This document shows, one piece after another, positions 8,492 to 15,649 of a DNA stretch of 32,924 nt. The notes under the pieces are model-generated. The model was not told where the DNA came from. It searched no databases and worked only from the letters and a program-made list of their open reading frames with translations. The DNA is from Spirochaetia bacterium. Lineage in GTDB: Bacteria; Spirochaetota; Spirochaetia; CADAEX01. The stretch's first letter is position 1. Each line of letters begins with the position of its first letter. The stretch covers positions 1-32,924 of the forward strand of contig JAFXTY010000054.1 in NCBI GenBank assembly GCA_017535435.1, written 5' to 3'. The translations under genes and the position numbers were made by a program.

Positions 8492-9136
8492 ATGAACTAC
8501 AACAACGAGAAGAACATCACTGTATTCACACATCCTCTTATACAGCACAAGATTTCTCTGCTCCGGGATAAACGGACCGGAACAAATGAGTTCCGCAAGC
8601 TGGTTGAGGAGATTGCCATGCTTGAGGGCTACGAGGCTCTGTCTGACCTTCCGCTGGAAGATGTGGAGATTGAGACTCCTATAGAGAAGTGCAAGAGCCC
8701 ATTTATTGCCGGCCGCAAGCTGGCTGTAGTGCCTGTGCTCCGTGCAGGTCTGGGCATGGTGCCAGGAATTCTGGCGCTTACTCCTACAGCAAAGGTAGGG
8801 CATATCGGTCTGTACCGGGATGAGGTTACCCACAAGCCGGTGGAGTACTACTGCAAGCTGCCTAAACCGATTTCTGAGCGCACCATATTTGTACTTGACC
8901 CTATGCTGGCCACCGGCGGTTCTGCTGCCGATGCCATTTCCCAGATCAAGGCCCATGGCGGTGTGAAGATCAAGTTCATGTGTATTATTGCGGCGCCGGA
9001 AGGTATTAAGGTGCTCCACGAGGCACATCCTGATGTGCAGATTTACATCGGACATGTGGACCGGGAGCTGAATTCTGCTGCTTACATCTGCCCAGGACTG
9101 GGTGATGCAGGCGACCGTATCTTTGGTACTAAGTGA
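8492..9136 (+). CDS. upp: Uracil phosphoribosyltransferase
   Basis: A 214-residue UPRT, the usual length. It makes UMP and pyrophosphate from uracil and PRPP in the cytoplasm. The family hallmarks are present: [18 protein letters not shown] at the N-terminus, VLRAGLGM in the middle, the PRPP loop [11 protein letters not shown], and the uracil-binding C-terminus [17 protein letters not shown] choose ATG 8492, which has GGAG (8483-8486) at good distance. An ATG at 8480 overlapping the uraA stop codon would add four residues. It forms an operon with uraA. Its stop codon lies one base from the end of the convergent typA. Confidence 0.95.
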   Translation: MNYNNEKNITVFTHPLIQHKISLLRDKRTGTNEFRKLVEEIAMLEGYEALSDLPLEDVEIETPIEKCKSPFIAGRKLAVVPVLRAGLGMVPGILALTPTAKVGHIGLYRDEVTHKPVEYYCKLPKPISERTIFVLDPMLATGGSAADAISQIKAHGGVKIKFMCIIAAPEGIKVLHEAHPDVQIYIGHVDRELNSAAYICPGLGDAGDRIFGTK

Positions 9137-9137
9137 T

Positions 9138-10964
9138 TTAAGCCTCTTCGAGGCGTTCGGTTTTTTTTCTTTCTAGACGGTTGAGAATCTTCTTCCTCAG
9201 TCTTATGGACTGGGGAGTGATCTCAACCAGTTCATCATCCCTGATTGTATTTATAGCTCTCTCGATTGTCATAGGCAGCACCGGTGTAAGTATTACGTTT
9301 GTGTCCTTGCCCGAGGCCCGCATGTTGGAAAGCTGTTTGGTCTTGGTGGGGTTGAGGTAGAGGTCAAAGTCCCGGTTGTGCTCTCCCACCACCATGCCTT
9401 CGTAAACCGGGTCCCCTGGCACAATGTACATCTTGCCCCTGGGTTCCAGGTTGAAGATGCCGTATGCCACAGCCTCGCCGCTCCGGTCGGCCACCAGGGA
9501 TCCGGTGAGTCGGGTGGGGATCTCCCCCTTGTATTCGCCGTAGCCGGTGAAGTATGCGTTCATTATGCCTGTTCCCTTGGTGTCGGTGAGGAACTTGTCC
9601 CTGTAGCCGATGAGGGCCCGGGATGGTATGTCAAACTCCATTATTATGTGGTCGCCTGTTGAGTTGGCGTAGTTGGACAGGATACCTTTCCGCATCATAA
9701 GGGTCTCGGAGATGACCCCTGCGTAGTCCTTGTGGACGCTGATCACCACATGCTCCATAGGCTCGGTCCTGTTTCCGTCCGCATCGGTCTTGAAGATTAC
9801 CTTGGCCCGGCCAACGCAGAACTCATAGCCTTCCCGGCGCAGCATCTCGATAAGGATAGCCATCTGGAACTCGCCCCGGCCCTTGACTATGTAGCCTCCC
9901 TCGCCGTCGGTGGCCTCCACCACCTGCAGTGCCACATTGCGCAGTGTCTCCTTCTTGAGGCGCTCGAATATCTTGCTGCCCTGGACATATTTGCCTTCAC
10001 GGCCGGAAAGAGGGGAGGTGTTGGCCAGGAACCGCATGGAGACGGTGGGCTCGTCCACCTCGATGCGGGGCAAGGCCTCCGGCTCAAGGGCAGAGCAGAT
10101 TGTATCGCCTATGAATACATTGCTTACGCCGGAAAGAATTGCAATATCCCCGGCTGGCACCGATTCCACTGTCTCCAGAGATGTGCCGTTGTATACCTGT
10201 ATCTGAGACACCTTGAAGGGCCTTGGCACTCCGTCTTTGCCGATTATTGCCAGCCGGTCGTTGATGGAGGCCTTGCCGCTCTTTATTTTTCCTATGGCCA
10301 TGCGGCCCAGGTAGTCGGAGTAGTCCAGGTCGGCCACCAGCATCTGGAAAGGCTTGTCTAAGTCGCATTCAGGGGCCGGGATGTGCTTGATTATGGTATC
10401 CATCAGCGGAGCTATGTTTTTTGAATCATCATCCAGGTTGTACTTGGCAATTCCTTTTCGTCCATTGGACCAGAGCACCGGAGCATCCAGATATCGGTCA
10501 TCAGCCCCTAAGTCCAGGAGCAGTTCCAGAACTTCGTTATACACTTCCTCCGGACGGGCATCCTCCCGGTCTATCTTGTTGATAAGAATAATAAGCTCAA
10601 GGTTTTGGACCAGAGCCTTCTGAAGCACAAACCGTGTCTGGGGCAGGGGCCCTTCGGCCGCATCCACCAGGAGCACAACTCCATCCACCATGGAGAGGGC
10701 ACGCTCCACCTCGCCGCCGAAATCGGCATGTCCCGGGGTGTCCAGGATGTTTATCTTGATGCCATCCCACTGCACCTCGCAGTTCTTTGCAGAGATTGTT
10801 ATTCCCCGCTCCCGCTCAATATCCCCCGAGTCCATGACCCGGTCTCCCATCTTGTCGGCATTCTTGAATGTGCCGCTCTGTCTGAACATTGCATCCACCA
10901 GTGTGGTCTTGCCGTGGTCGACATGGGCAATTATAGCTATATTTCTGATGTTATCCACTGACAT
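9138..10964 (-). CDS. typA: Translational GTPase TypA/BipA
   Basis: A 608-residue ribosome-binding GTPase of the EF-G-like class, standard length for TypA/BipA, which assists 50S subunit assembly and stress adaptation. G1 is AHVDHGKTT (13-21), G3 is DTPGHADFGGEVERAL, and G4 is NKIDR. The TypA-specific C-terminal region is present, including GRGEFQMAILIEMLRREGYE, EPRGKMYIVPGDPVYEGMVVGEHNR and a Lys/Arg-rich tail. A possible -10 TATGAT (10996-10991) implies a leader of about 20 nt. The 3' end abuts upp and contains a hairpin that may terminate the uraA-upp message. Confidence 0.96.
   Translation of the reverse strand: MSVDNIRNIAIIAHVDHGKTTLVDAMFRQSGTFKNADKMGDRVMDSGDIERERGITISAKNCEVQWDGIKINILDTPGHADFGGEVERALSMVDGVVLLVDAAEGPLPQTRFVLQKALVQNLELIILINKIDREDARPEEVYNEVLELLLDLGADDRYLDAPVLWSNGRKGIAKYNLDDDSKNIAPLMDTIIKHIPAPECDLDKPFQMLVADLDYSDYLGRMAIGKIKSGKASINDRLAIIGKDGVPRPFKVSQIQVYNGTSLETVESVPAGDIAILSGVSNVFIGDTICSALEPEALPRIEVDEPTVSMRFLANTSPLSGREGKYVQGSKIFERLKKETLRNVALQVVEATDGEGGYIVKGRGEFQMAILIEMLRREGYEFCVGRAKVIFKTDADGNRTEPMEHVVISVHKDYAGVISETLMMRKGILSNYANSTGDHIIMEFDIPSRALIGYRDKFLTDTKGTGIMNAYFTGYGEYKGEIPTRLTGSLVADRSGEAVAYGIFNLEPRGKMYIVPGDPVYEGMVVGEHNRDFDLYLNPTKTKQLSNMRASGKDTNVILTPVLPMTIERAINTIRDDELVEITPQSIRLRKKILNRLERKKTERLEEA
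9141..9167 (+). terminator. Possible uraA-upp terminator inside the typA 3' coding end
   Basis: GCCTC (9141-9145), loop TTC, GAGGC (9149-9153), then six bases and a run of eight T (9160-9167). This is just after the upp stop codon. The same bases encode the last residues of typA on the other strand. The short stem and the six-base gap before the T run make it a weak candidate. Confidence 0.4.
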
Positions 10965-11058
10965 GATTGTTTCCCGATAGAAAAAGATATATCATACTGG
11001 TGATTAAAACAAGAAGATTTCCACATATTTTATTTACTAAATAGCTATATTGTGAAAT

Positions 11059-11064
11059 AATAAT
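11059..11064 (+). promoter_or_regulatory. -10 element before the PcnB-like gene, probably leaderless
   Basis: AATAAT (five of six matches to TATAAT) ends six bases before ATG 11071. No convincing -35 was found at 16-18 bases and no Shine-Dalgarno sequence is present. The geometry matches five other genes in the window, which is the main reason to list it. Confidence 0.35.
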
Positions 11065-11070
11065 TTGCGG

Positions 11071-12240
11071 ATGATAGTCAGGTATTATAAGAACACCAGA
11101 GGCAAAGCTGTTAAGCTGGCTGAGTTCTACGAGAAGCACGAACATCATATACGCAAAGAGGATATTGACCATAACGCCCTCTATATCTGCGACATTTTAA
11201 GGAACGCAGGATATGAGGCATATATTGTGGGCGGTGCTGTCCGGGACCTTATGACAGGACGCAAGCCCAAGGATTTCGATATTGTCACCGATGCATTCCC
11301 CCGGCAGATAAAAAAGCTTTTCCGAAACGCCAGGATAATAGGCAAGAGGTTCCTTCTGGTCCATGTGCTCATGGGCGGCACCATATACGAGATATCCACA
11401 TTCCGTGCACCAAACACAGTCACCGGGGACAACAACTGTTTCGGCACCATGAAGGAGGATGTGTGGAGACGGGACTTTTCCATCAATGCACTTTACTATT
11501 CTCCAAAGACTGAGCAGGTCATAGATTTTGTGGGTGGCTTCAGGGATCTCAAACGGCGCATTGTACGGCCTATAATTCCACTCAACATCATATTCCAGGA
11601 GGACCCGGTGCGTCTTATAAGGGCCGCCAAGTTCTCTGTCATGATAAACGGAGATATTCCGCTGCTCCTGAAACTCTTCATAATATTCAATGCATACCGG
11701 ATAGTGACAGTCTCCAGCTCCCGTCTTACCGAGGAGATCTTCAAGATAATGAAGATGGAGAACACCACCGGTGTGTTCCGCAAGATGGCAAGGCTCAACA
11801 TACTGCGCTATATCCTGCCTGGTGTGTATGAGATACAGAAGAAGAGCCTTTTCTACGAGACTTTGGAGAATTTTGACAGGGCGAAGAAGGATGATAAGCT
11901 TGACCTTTCCAAGTCCAGCACTCTCCTTGAACCCCTTATAACTGATTATCTTGAGGCTGTGGTTTTCTATGATGATGTGGCGAACCAGACCATAAGCGAG
12001 GTGATGGAGAGCCTTAAGACTTTCCTGAGGCCTATTGTCCCGCCCAATGTAGCACTGGTTGAGGCTATAAGGAGTGTGATGTCAAAGAATGGTTTCAAGC
12101 TCCGCTATCGGCGTAACACTGTGGATAAACAGACCCAGGAGGGGGACGACAAGCCTAAGCGGAAGCGGCGGAGGAGACCTAAGAAAAAAGCTGATTCCAG
12201 TCAGCCTGTCAATCCTTCAGATTCTCAATCTCAAGGTTGA
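11071..12240 (+). CDS. pcnB: Class II poly(A) polymerase / tRNA nucleotidyltransferase family, PcnB-like
   Basis: A 389-residue nucleotidyltransferase. The catalytic head has VGGAVRD (Gly54-Gly55) and the metal-binding pair Asp68 and Asp70 in KDFDIVTD, then the RRDFSINALYY motif near 133. IIGKRFLLVHV (89-99) fits the published signature that separates bacterial poly(A) polymerases from CCA-adding enzymes. A basic tail near the C-terminus (KRKRRRRPKKK) resembles the RNA-binding tail of PcnB. I favour 3' polyadenylation of RNA, which marks RNA for decay, over tRNA CCA repair. An in-frame TTG at 11065 is the only earlier start. The 3' end overlaps the convergent P-loop gene by 32 bases. Confidence 0.82.
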   Translation: MIVRYYKNTRGKAVKLAEFYEKHEHHIRKEDIDHNALYICDILRNAGYEAYIVGGAVRDLMTGRKPKDFDIVTDAFPRQIKKLFRNARIIGKRFLLVHVLMGGTIYEISTFRAPNTVTGDNNCFGTMKEDVWRRDFSINALYYSPKTEQVIDFVGGFRDLKRRIVRPIIPLNIIFQEDPVRLIRAAKFSVMINGDIPLLLKLFIIFNAYRIVTVSSSRLTEEIFKIMKMENTTGVFRKMARLNILRYILPGVYEIQKKSLFYETLENFDRAKKDDKLDLSKSSTLLEPLITDYLEAVVFYDDVANQTISEVMESLKTFLRPIVPPNVALVEAIRSVMSKNGFKLRYRRNTVDKQTQEGDDKPKRKRRRRPKKKADSSQPVNPSDSQSQG

Positions 12241-13072
12241 CTTCTTTTATCTGAATACCTGTAAAACGTGTAAGATGCTGTGATATGTACTGCTGCAGCT
12301 CGTGGAATTTTCCGGAAAGCTGTGTCTTGTATGATGCCAGAAGGAACAGCTTGATTCTGTAAGAGCCCGAGGAATCGGAGTGGATCTTTATCTTCTTGAT
12401 TTTGATGCTTGAGTCGAACTCGTCCACACAATGGATGACCAGCTGAATAAGGGCGGCCTTGGATATGGAGACGTGTCCGGGATGCTCCCCTGGAGCAAAG
12501 GTTGGGTGCACCACAGTGTTCTCTATCTTTTTCTTCCGCTTGAAAAGACCTTTTCCTTTCTCGATAGTGCTGCTTATATATCCTGAAATAATGTCGGCAT
12601 AGTCCTTTTCTACTTCCACTTCGGGGATAGGGATGACATGTTTTCCGGTGGCCCGCTCTTTAAGAGCCTGGTTGATCTCCTCCTCGGTGACAATATCTTC
12701 TATCTTGATCACTTTGCTTGGTTTAGGCAGATGAAGCCTGTTGGCAATCTTCTGCACCATAGCCTCTGATGTGCCGATAAGAAGAATCTTGGTGAACTGC
12801 TCCTCTTTCAGCTTGTTCCGCACTTCAGTCCTGTGCTCCACAGTGTCGAACAGGGCTGTCTTTATGGCTGTCAGATACACTTTCTCGCTTTTTGCAGACT
12901 TGCCTGCTATGATATTGTCTCCTTTGATCAGAAGGCCGTCGTCTATGATCAGGTTTATGCCGTGCTTTTCCGCAATAAGCCGGGCCCGGTAGCTTTTTCC
13001 GGTACCGCTGCGTCCCACCAGGGCATAGACTTTGATTCCGAACAGTTTTCTGATGCAATAAGGTATCTGCAT
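12209..13072 (-). CDS. P-loop NTPase with an Asp23-like C-terminal domain, function unknown
   Basis: A 287-residue protein. The N-terminus has a Walker A motif GRSGTGKS (20-27) close to the start, followed by a kinase-like alpha/beta region to about residue 140. A basic stretch (KGKGLFKRKKK) near 180 links to a C-terminal ~90-residue domain. Its pattern, ending in a helix then TGIQIKEVNLEIENL, resembles the Asp23/Gls24 family, whose Gram-positive members associate with the membrane and stress responses. I know no characterised protein with this arrangement, so no function is proposed. ATG 13072 is chosen: TATAAT stands six bases upstream, and earlier in-frame ATGs fall inside the pseudouridine synthase gene. 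Confidence 0.7.
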   Translation of the reverse strand: MQIPYCIRKLFGIKVYALVGRSGTGKSYRARLIAEKHGINLIIDDGLLIKGDNIIAGKSAKSEKVYLTAIKTALFDTVEHRTEVRNKLKEEQFTKILLIGTSEAMVQKIANRLHLPKPSKVIKIEDIVTEEEINQALKERATGKHVIPIPEVEVEKDYADIISGYISSTIEKGKGLFKRKKKIENTVVHPTFAPGEHPGHVSISKAALIQLVIHCVDEFDSSIKIKKIKIHSDSSGSYRIKLFLLASYKTQLSGKFHELQQYISQHLTRFTGIQIKEVNLEIENLKD

Positions 13073-13078
13073 ATTTCT

Positions 13079-13084
13079 ATTATA
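13079..13084 (-). promoter_or_regulatory. Internal -10 before the P-loop gene, probably leaderless
   Basis: Minus-strand TATAAT (13084-13079), a perfect hexamer, contains the TAA stop codon of the upstream pseudouridine synthase gene and ends six bases before ATG 13072. A GGAGG is present about 20 bases before the ATG, too far to act as a ribosome binding site. The -35 is poor (TTCCTT at 17 bases). Confidence 0.5.
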
Positions 13085-14060
13085 ATGATTTTTCCTCCAC
13101 AAAGGAAGAGATAATCTGAACAATCGCCGATTTGACATCTTCTTCCGGGCATCCCATGAGGGCCGCCACTGCAGATGTGAACTCCTCTCCAGGCGATCCG
13201 GTTATGATCCTTTCTCCAGCTGTTATGCAGCAGGAGTGGAGGTAATAGCCTGCCTCGTTATGGCTTCCGTGGTACTTGGCATCTCCTGTAAGAGGATGAT
13301 GGTGATAGCTGGCCTGGCACCGGATCTGATGGGTGCGCCCTGTCTTTATCTCCATCTGTGCCAGAGTCTTGCCATCTGAAATAAGGAATGGAGTGGCTAT
13401 TGTTATGGCCAGGTCTCCATTTTTTGCCACATGAGTTGTGTTTGTCTTCTCATCCCTGGTCAGATAATCTTCCCATTGTTCCTGTTTTGTAAGCTTTCCA
13501 TCCATGAGGGCTATGTAGCACTTGCGGGTTTCCCGGTTCTGCAGGGCAGAGGAGAACTCCCGGGCCCCTTCTGCGCTCTTGCCGAAGGCGATTATGCCTG
13601 ATGTGTTCCGGTCCAGCCTGTGGAGAGGGCCTGGGGAGAAGGAGATGGAACCTGGTGTCTTCCCCTCAAGATATTCCCGCACCAGCTGATCAAGGGGAGT
13701 GAACCTTTTCGAAGAACCGTCGGAATGGACTAGTTCTCCCTTCTTCTTGTTTATGACCAGGATTCCGTCGTCCTCGAATACAATCCGCTTTTTAAAGGTT
13801 TCCCGATTTATGGTATGGACAGGTTTTTTCGGCTCTGCAGGCTGGACAAACTCCATAAGTACCTGAGCCACATCCACTGTGTCACCCGCTGATACTTTGG
13901 CATCTTCCTTTGTCCGTTTTCCGTTTATGCGCAGGAAACCGCTTCGGATCTCCTTGTAAATTCGGCTTAAGGGCATTTTCCCCAGCACAAGGCGGAAAAT
14001 CTTGTCGGCCCGTTTGCCATTGTCATCCTTCTGTACAGTTGCAGCAGTGATAAAGTTCAT
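13080..14060 (-). CDS. RluC/RluD-type 23S rRNA pseudouridine synthase
   Basis: A 326-residue RluA-family enzyme that isomerises uridine to pseudouridine in RNA. An N-terminal S4 RNA-binding domain (about 15-65) is followed by the catalytic domain with GPLHRLDRNTSG, where Asp150 is the catalytic residue. KTGRTHQIRCQ and HPLTGDAKY motifs appear later. Length and S4 domain fit RluC/RluD, which act on 23S rRNA, but the exact target cannot be read from sequence. A Shine-Dalgarno AGAGGTG lies just before ATG 14060. The gene sits seven bases after the AEC transporter stop codon. Confidence 0.9.
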   Translation of the reverse strand: MNFITAATVQKDDNGKRADKIFRLVLGKMPLSRIYKEIRSGFLRINGKRTKEDAKVSAGDTVDVAQVLMEFVQPAEPKKPVHTINRETFKKRIVFEDDGILVINKKKGELVHSDGSSKRFTPLDQLVREYLEGKTPGSISFSPGPLHRLDRNTSGIIAFGKSAEGAREFSSALQNRETRKCYIALMDGKLTKQEQWEDYLTRDEKTNTTHVAKNGDLAITIATPFLISDGKTLAQMEIKTGRTHQIRCQASYHHHPLTGDAKYHGSHNEAGYYLHSCCITAGERIITGSPGEEFTSAVAALMGCPEEDVKSAIVQIISSFVEEKSL

Positions 14061-14067
14061 AGCACCT

Positions 14068-14991
14068 CTAGACAGACATTGCCAGTGAAATCACCAGCGG
14101 CATGGTGAAAAGCGACAGCAGGGTTGATAACGAAACCAGAGTCACAGCTAATTTTGCATCCCTGTTGAAAAGGACAGAGAACATAACTGTGTTGGCTGCA
14201 GATGGAGCAGAGGCCGAAATAATGACTGATGTCAGAAGCAGGCCGCGGACTCCTGCAGAATAGAGCATCAGCAGGGCTATAAGCGGAGAGGCTAGAAGCT
14301 TGACAACAGTGGTGATGACCAGATTCTTATCTTCAAGCACCTTAAGAGTAGTGATCTGGGAAAGATAATAGCCTATAACCACCATTGGAAGCGGCGTGTT
14401 CAAAGCTGCAAAGCTTTTTATAGGAACCAGAAGTACATGTGGGATCCGGAATGATGTGATGAAGATTATAAAACCCACTGTGACACCAAGTATTCCTGGG
14501 TTGAGCAGAAGCTTCTTTATCTCCACCTTCTTTCCATGGCTTCCCATAAGGATAAAGCCGTAGGTCCAGGTGAACACATTGAATATGGCGATGAAGACAG
14601 CACCGTAGAATACCCCGTCGCTGCCTAAAATTGCCTGCTGCAGGGGAAGTCCCATGAATCCGCAGTTGCTGAATATAGTGGCAAACTGGTACACCACTCT
14701 CCGGTTCTGTTCTTTATCCCGGATCAGGGCTCTTGATAAAATTATATTCAGGACATGGGCGCCTACAGCTGCGGCGCAGACTATTCCCATCTTCTGCAGC
14801 ATGGAGCTGTCAAAGGGGCGGTGGAAGGATTCCACTACAATGCATGGGGTGACGACATAGATGATGAACCGGGACAGCTCTTTTATTGTCAAAGGGGAGA
14901 GGATACCGCGTCTGGAGCAGAAATATCCCACTGCTATCATGATGAAAAGTATGACTATCTGCTGGAATACGGTGGTAAAGGACTGGATCAT
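14068..14991 (-). CDS. AEC-family transporter
   Basis: A 307-residue, about ten-helix membrane protein of the auxin efflux carrier (AEC/malonate-type) family. The N-terminal pattern with IAVGYFCSRRGILSP followed by ELSRFIIYVVTPCIVVESF is typical. A NCGFMGLPL motif occurs in the first half, and SAPSAANTVMFSVLFNRD near the end matches the conserved second crossover region. Bacterial members move organic acids or other small metabolites; the substrate here is unknown. It starts one base after the CPBP gene ends, so the two are surely cotranscribed. Confidence 0.88.
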   Translation of the reverse strand: MIQSFTTVFQQIVILFIMIAVGYFCSRRGILSPLTIKELSRFIIYVVTPCIVVESFHRPFDSSMLQKMGIVCAAAVGAHVLNIILSRALIRDKEQNRRVVYQFATIFSNCGFMGLPLQQAILGSDGVFYGAVFIAIFNVFTWTYGFILMGSHGKKVEIKKLLLNPGILGVTVGFIIFITSFRIPHVLLVPIKSFAALNTPLPMVVIGYYLSQITTLKVLEDKNLVITTVVKLLASPLIALLMLYSAGVRGLLLTSVIISASAPSAANTVMFSVLFNRDAKLAVTLVSLSTLLSLFTMPLVISLAMSV

Positions 14992-14992
14992 C

Positions 14993-15649
14993 TCAACACC
15001 CCTTCAGAAGCACAGATATGACATCGAACATCGCATGGGTCACAGCATTCACATGGATGCTCTTATACCGGCAGTAAATCCACTGGAAGCCCAGCGCTAT
15101 GAAGAAGATTATGATCACAGCCAAGTATCCCTGATACATATGTCCCAGCGCGAAGAATACCGCACTTATGATTATGGCAGCTTTCTTCCCAAGCACAGTT
15201 TTCAGTGTGTCGACAAGGTAGACTCTGAAGAAGAATTCCTCGCAGTAACCCACCCCAAGCATCATCAGGGCCAGCATCCACAGCGGGGCCTTCAGCTCCA
15301 GAGTTATTATGGCAGGATCCTCCGCAGAGCCGGTTGTAAGAAGCAGCATAAGTATTCCGGCGAAGTAGATGCCCCATATTATCAGCATGCTTGGAATAAG
15401 TTTGAGCATTGTCTTATAAGAGAAGGAGAAAAGCCCTGTGTCTGCCAGGGGCAGCCTGTTCACCTTTGCCATCATGAAAATGAATAACGCCAGCTGGCTC
15501 AGGGCTATGCCCAGCGATAAAAAGGCAGAGCTCATGGTTATTTTTATGTGCTGGTCCTGCTCGCTGAAAAAAGGATTGAATAGAATCAGATATAGTAGGA
15601 GGGGCAGGACTAAGCTTTTAAGGACTCTGACTGCTTTTTCAGATATCAT
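14993..15649 (-). CDS. CPBP-family intramembrane metalloprotease
   Basis: A 218-residue membrane protein of the CPBP (CAAX protease, Rce1-like) family. Conserved motif 1 is EEFFFR (Glu137, Glu138, Arg142), motif 2 is FALGH, and motif 3 is HAMFD near the C-terminus. These glutamate and histidine residues form the metal-dependent active site within the membrane. Substrates of most bacterial members are unknown. The start overlaps the end of the pyruvate-kinase-like gene by 11 bases, suggesting translational coupling. Confidence 0.85.
   Translation of the reverse strand: MISEKAVRVLKSLVLPLLLYLILFNPFFSEQDQHIKITMSSAFLSLGIALSQLALFIFMMAKVNRLPLADTGLFSFSYKTMLKLIPSMLIIWGIYFAGILMLLLTTGSAEDPAIITLELKAPLWMLALMMLGVGYCEEFFFRVYLVDTLKTVLGKKAAIIISAVFFALGHMYQGYLAVIIIFFIALGFQWIYCRYKSIHVNAVTHAMFDVISVLLKGC

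Noticed and set aside
14861-15487. A 208-codon plus-strand frame across the AEC and CPBP genes
   Set aside because: It spans two real minus-strand genes and its product shows no family pattern.
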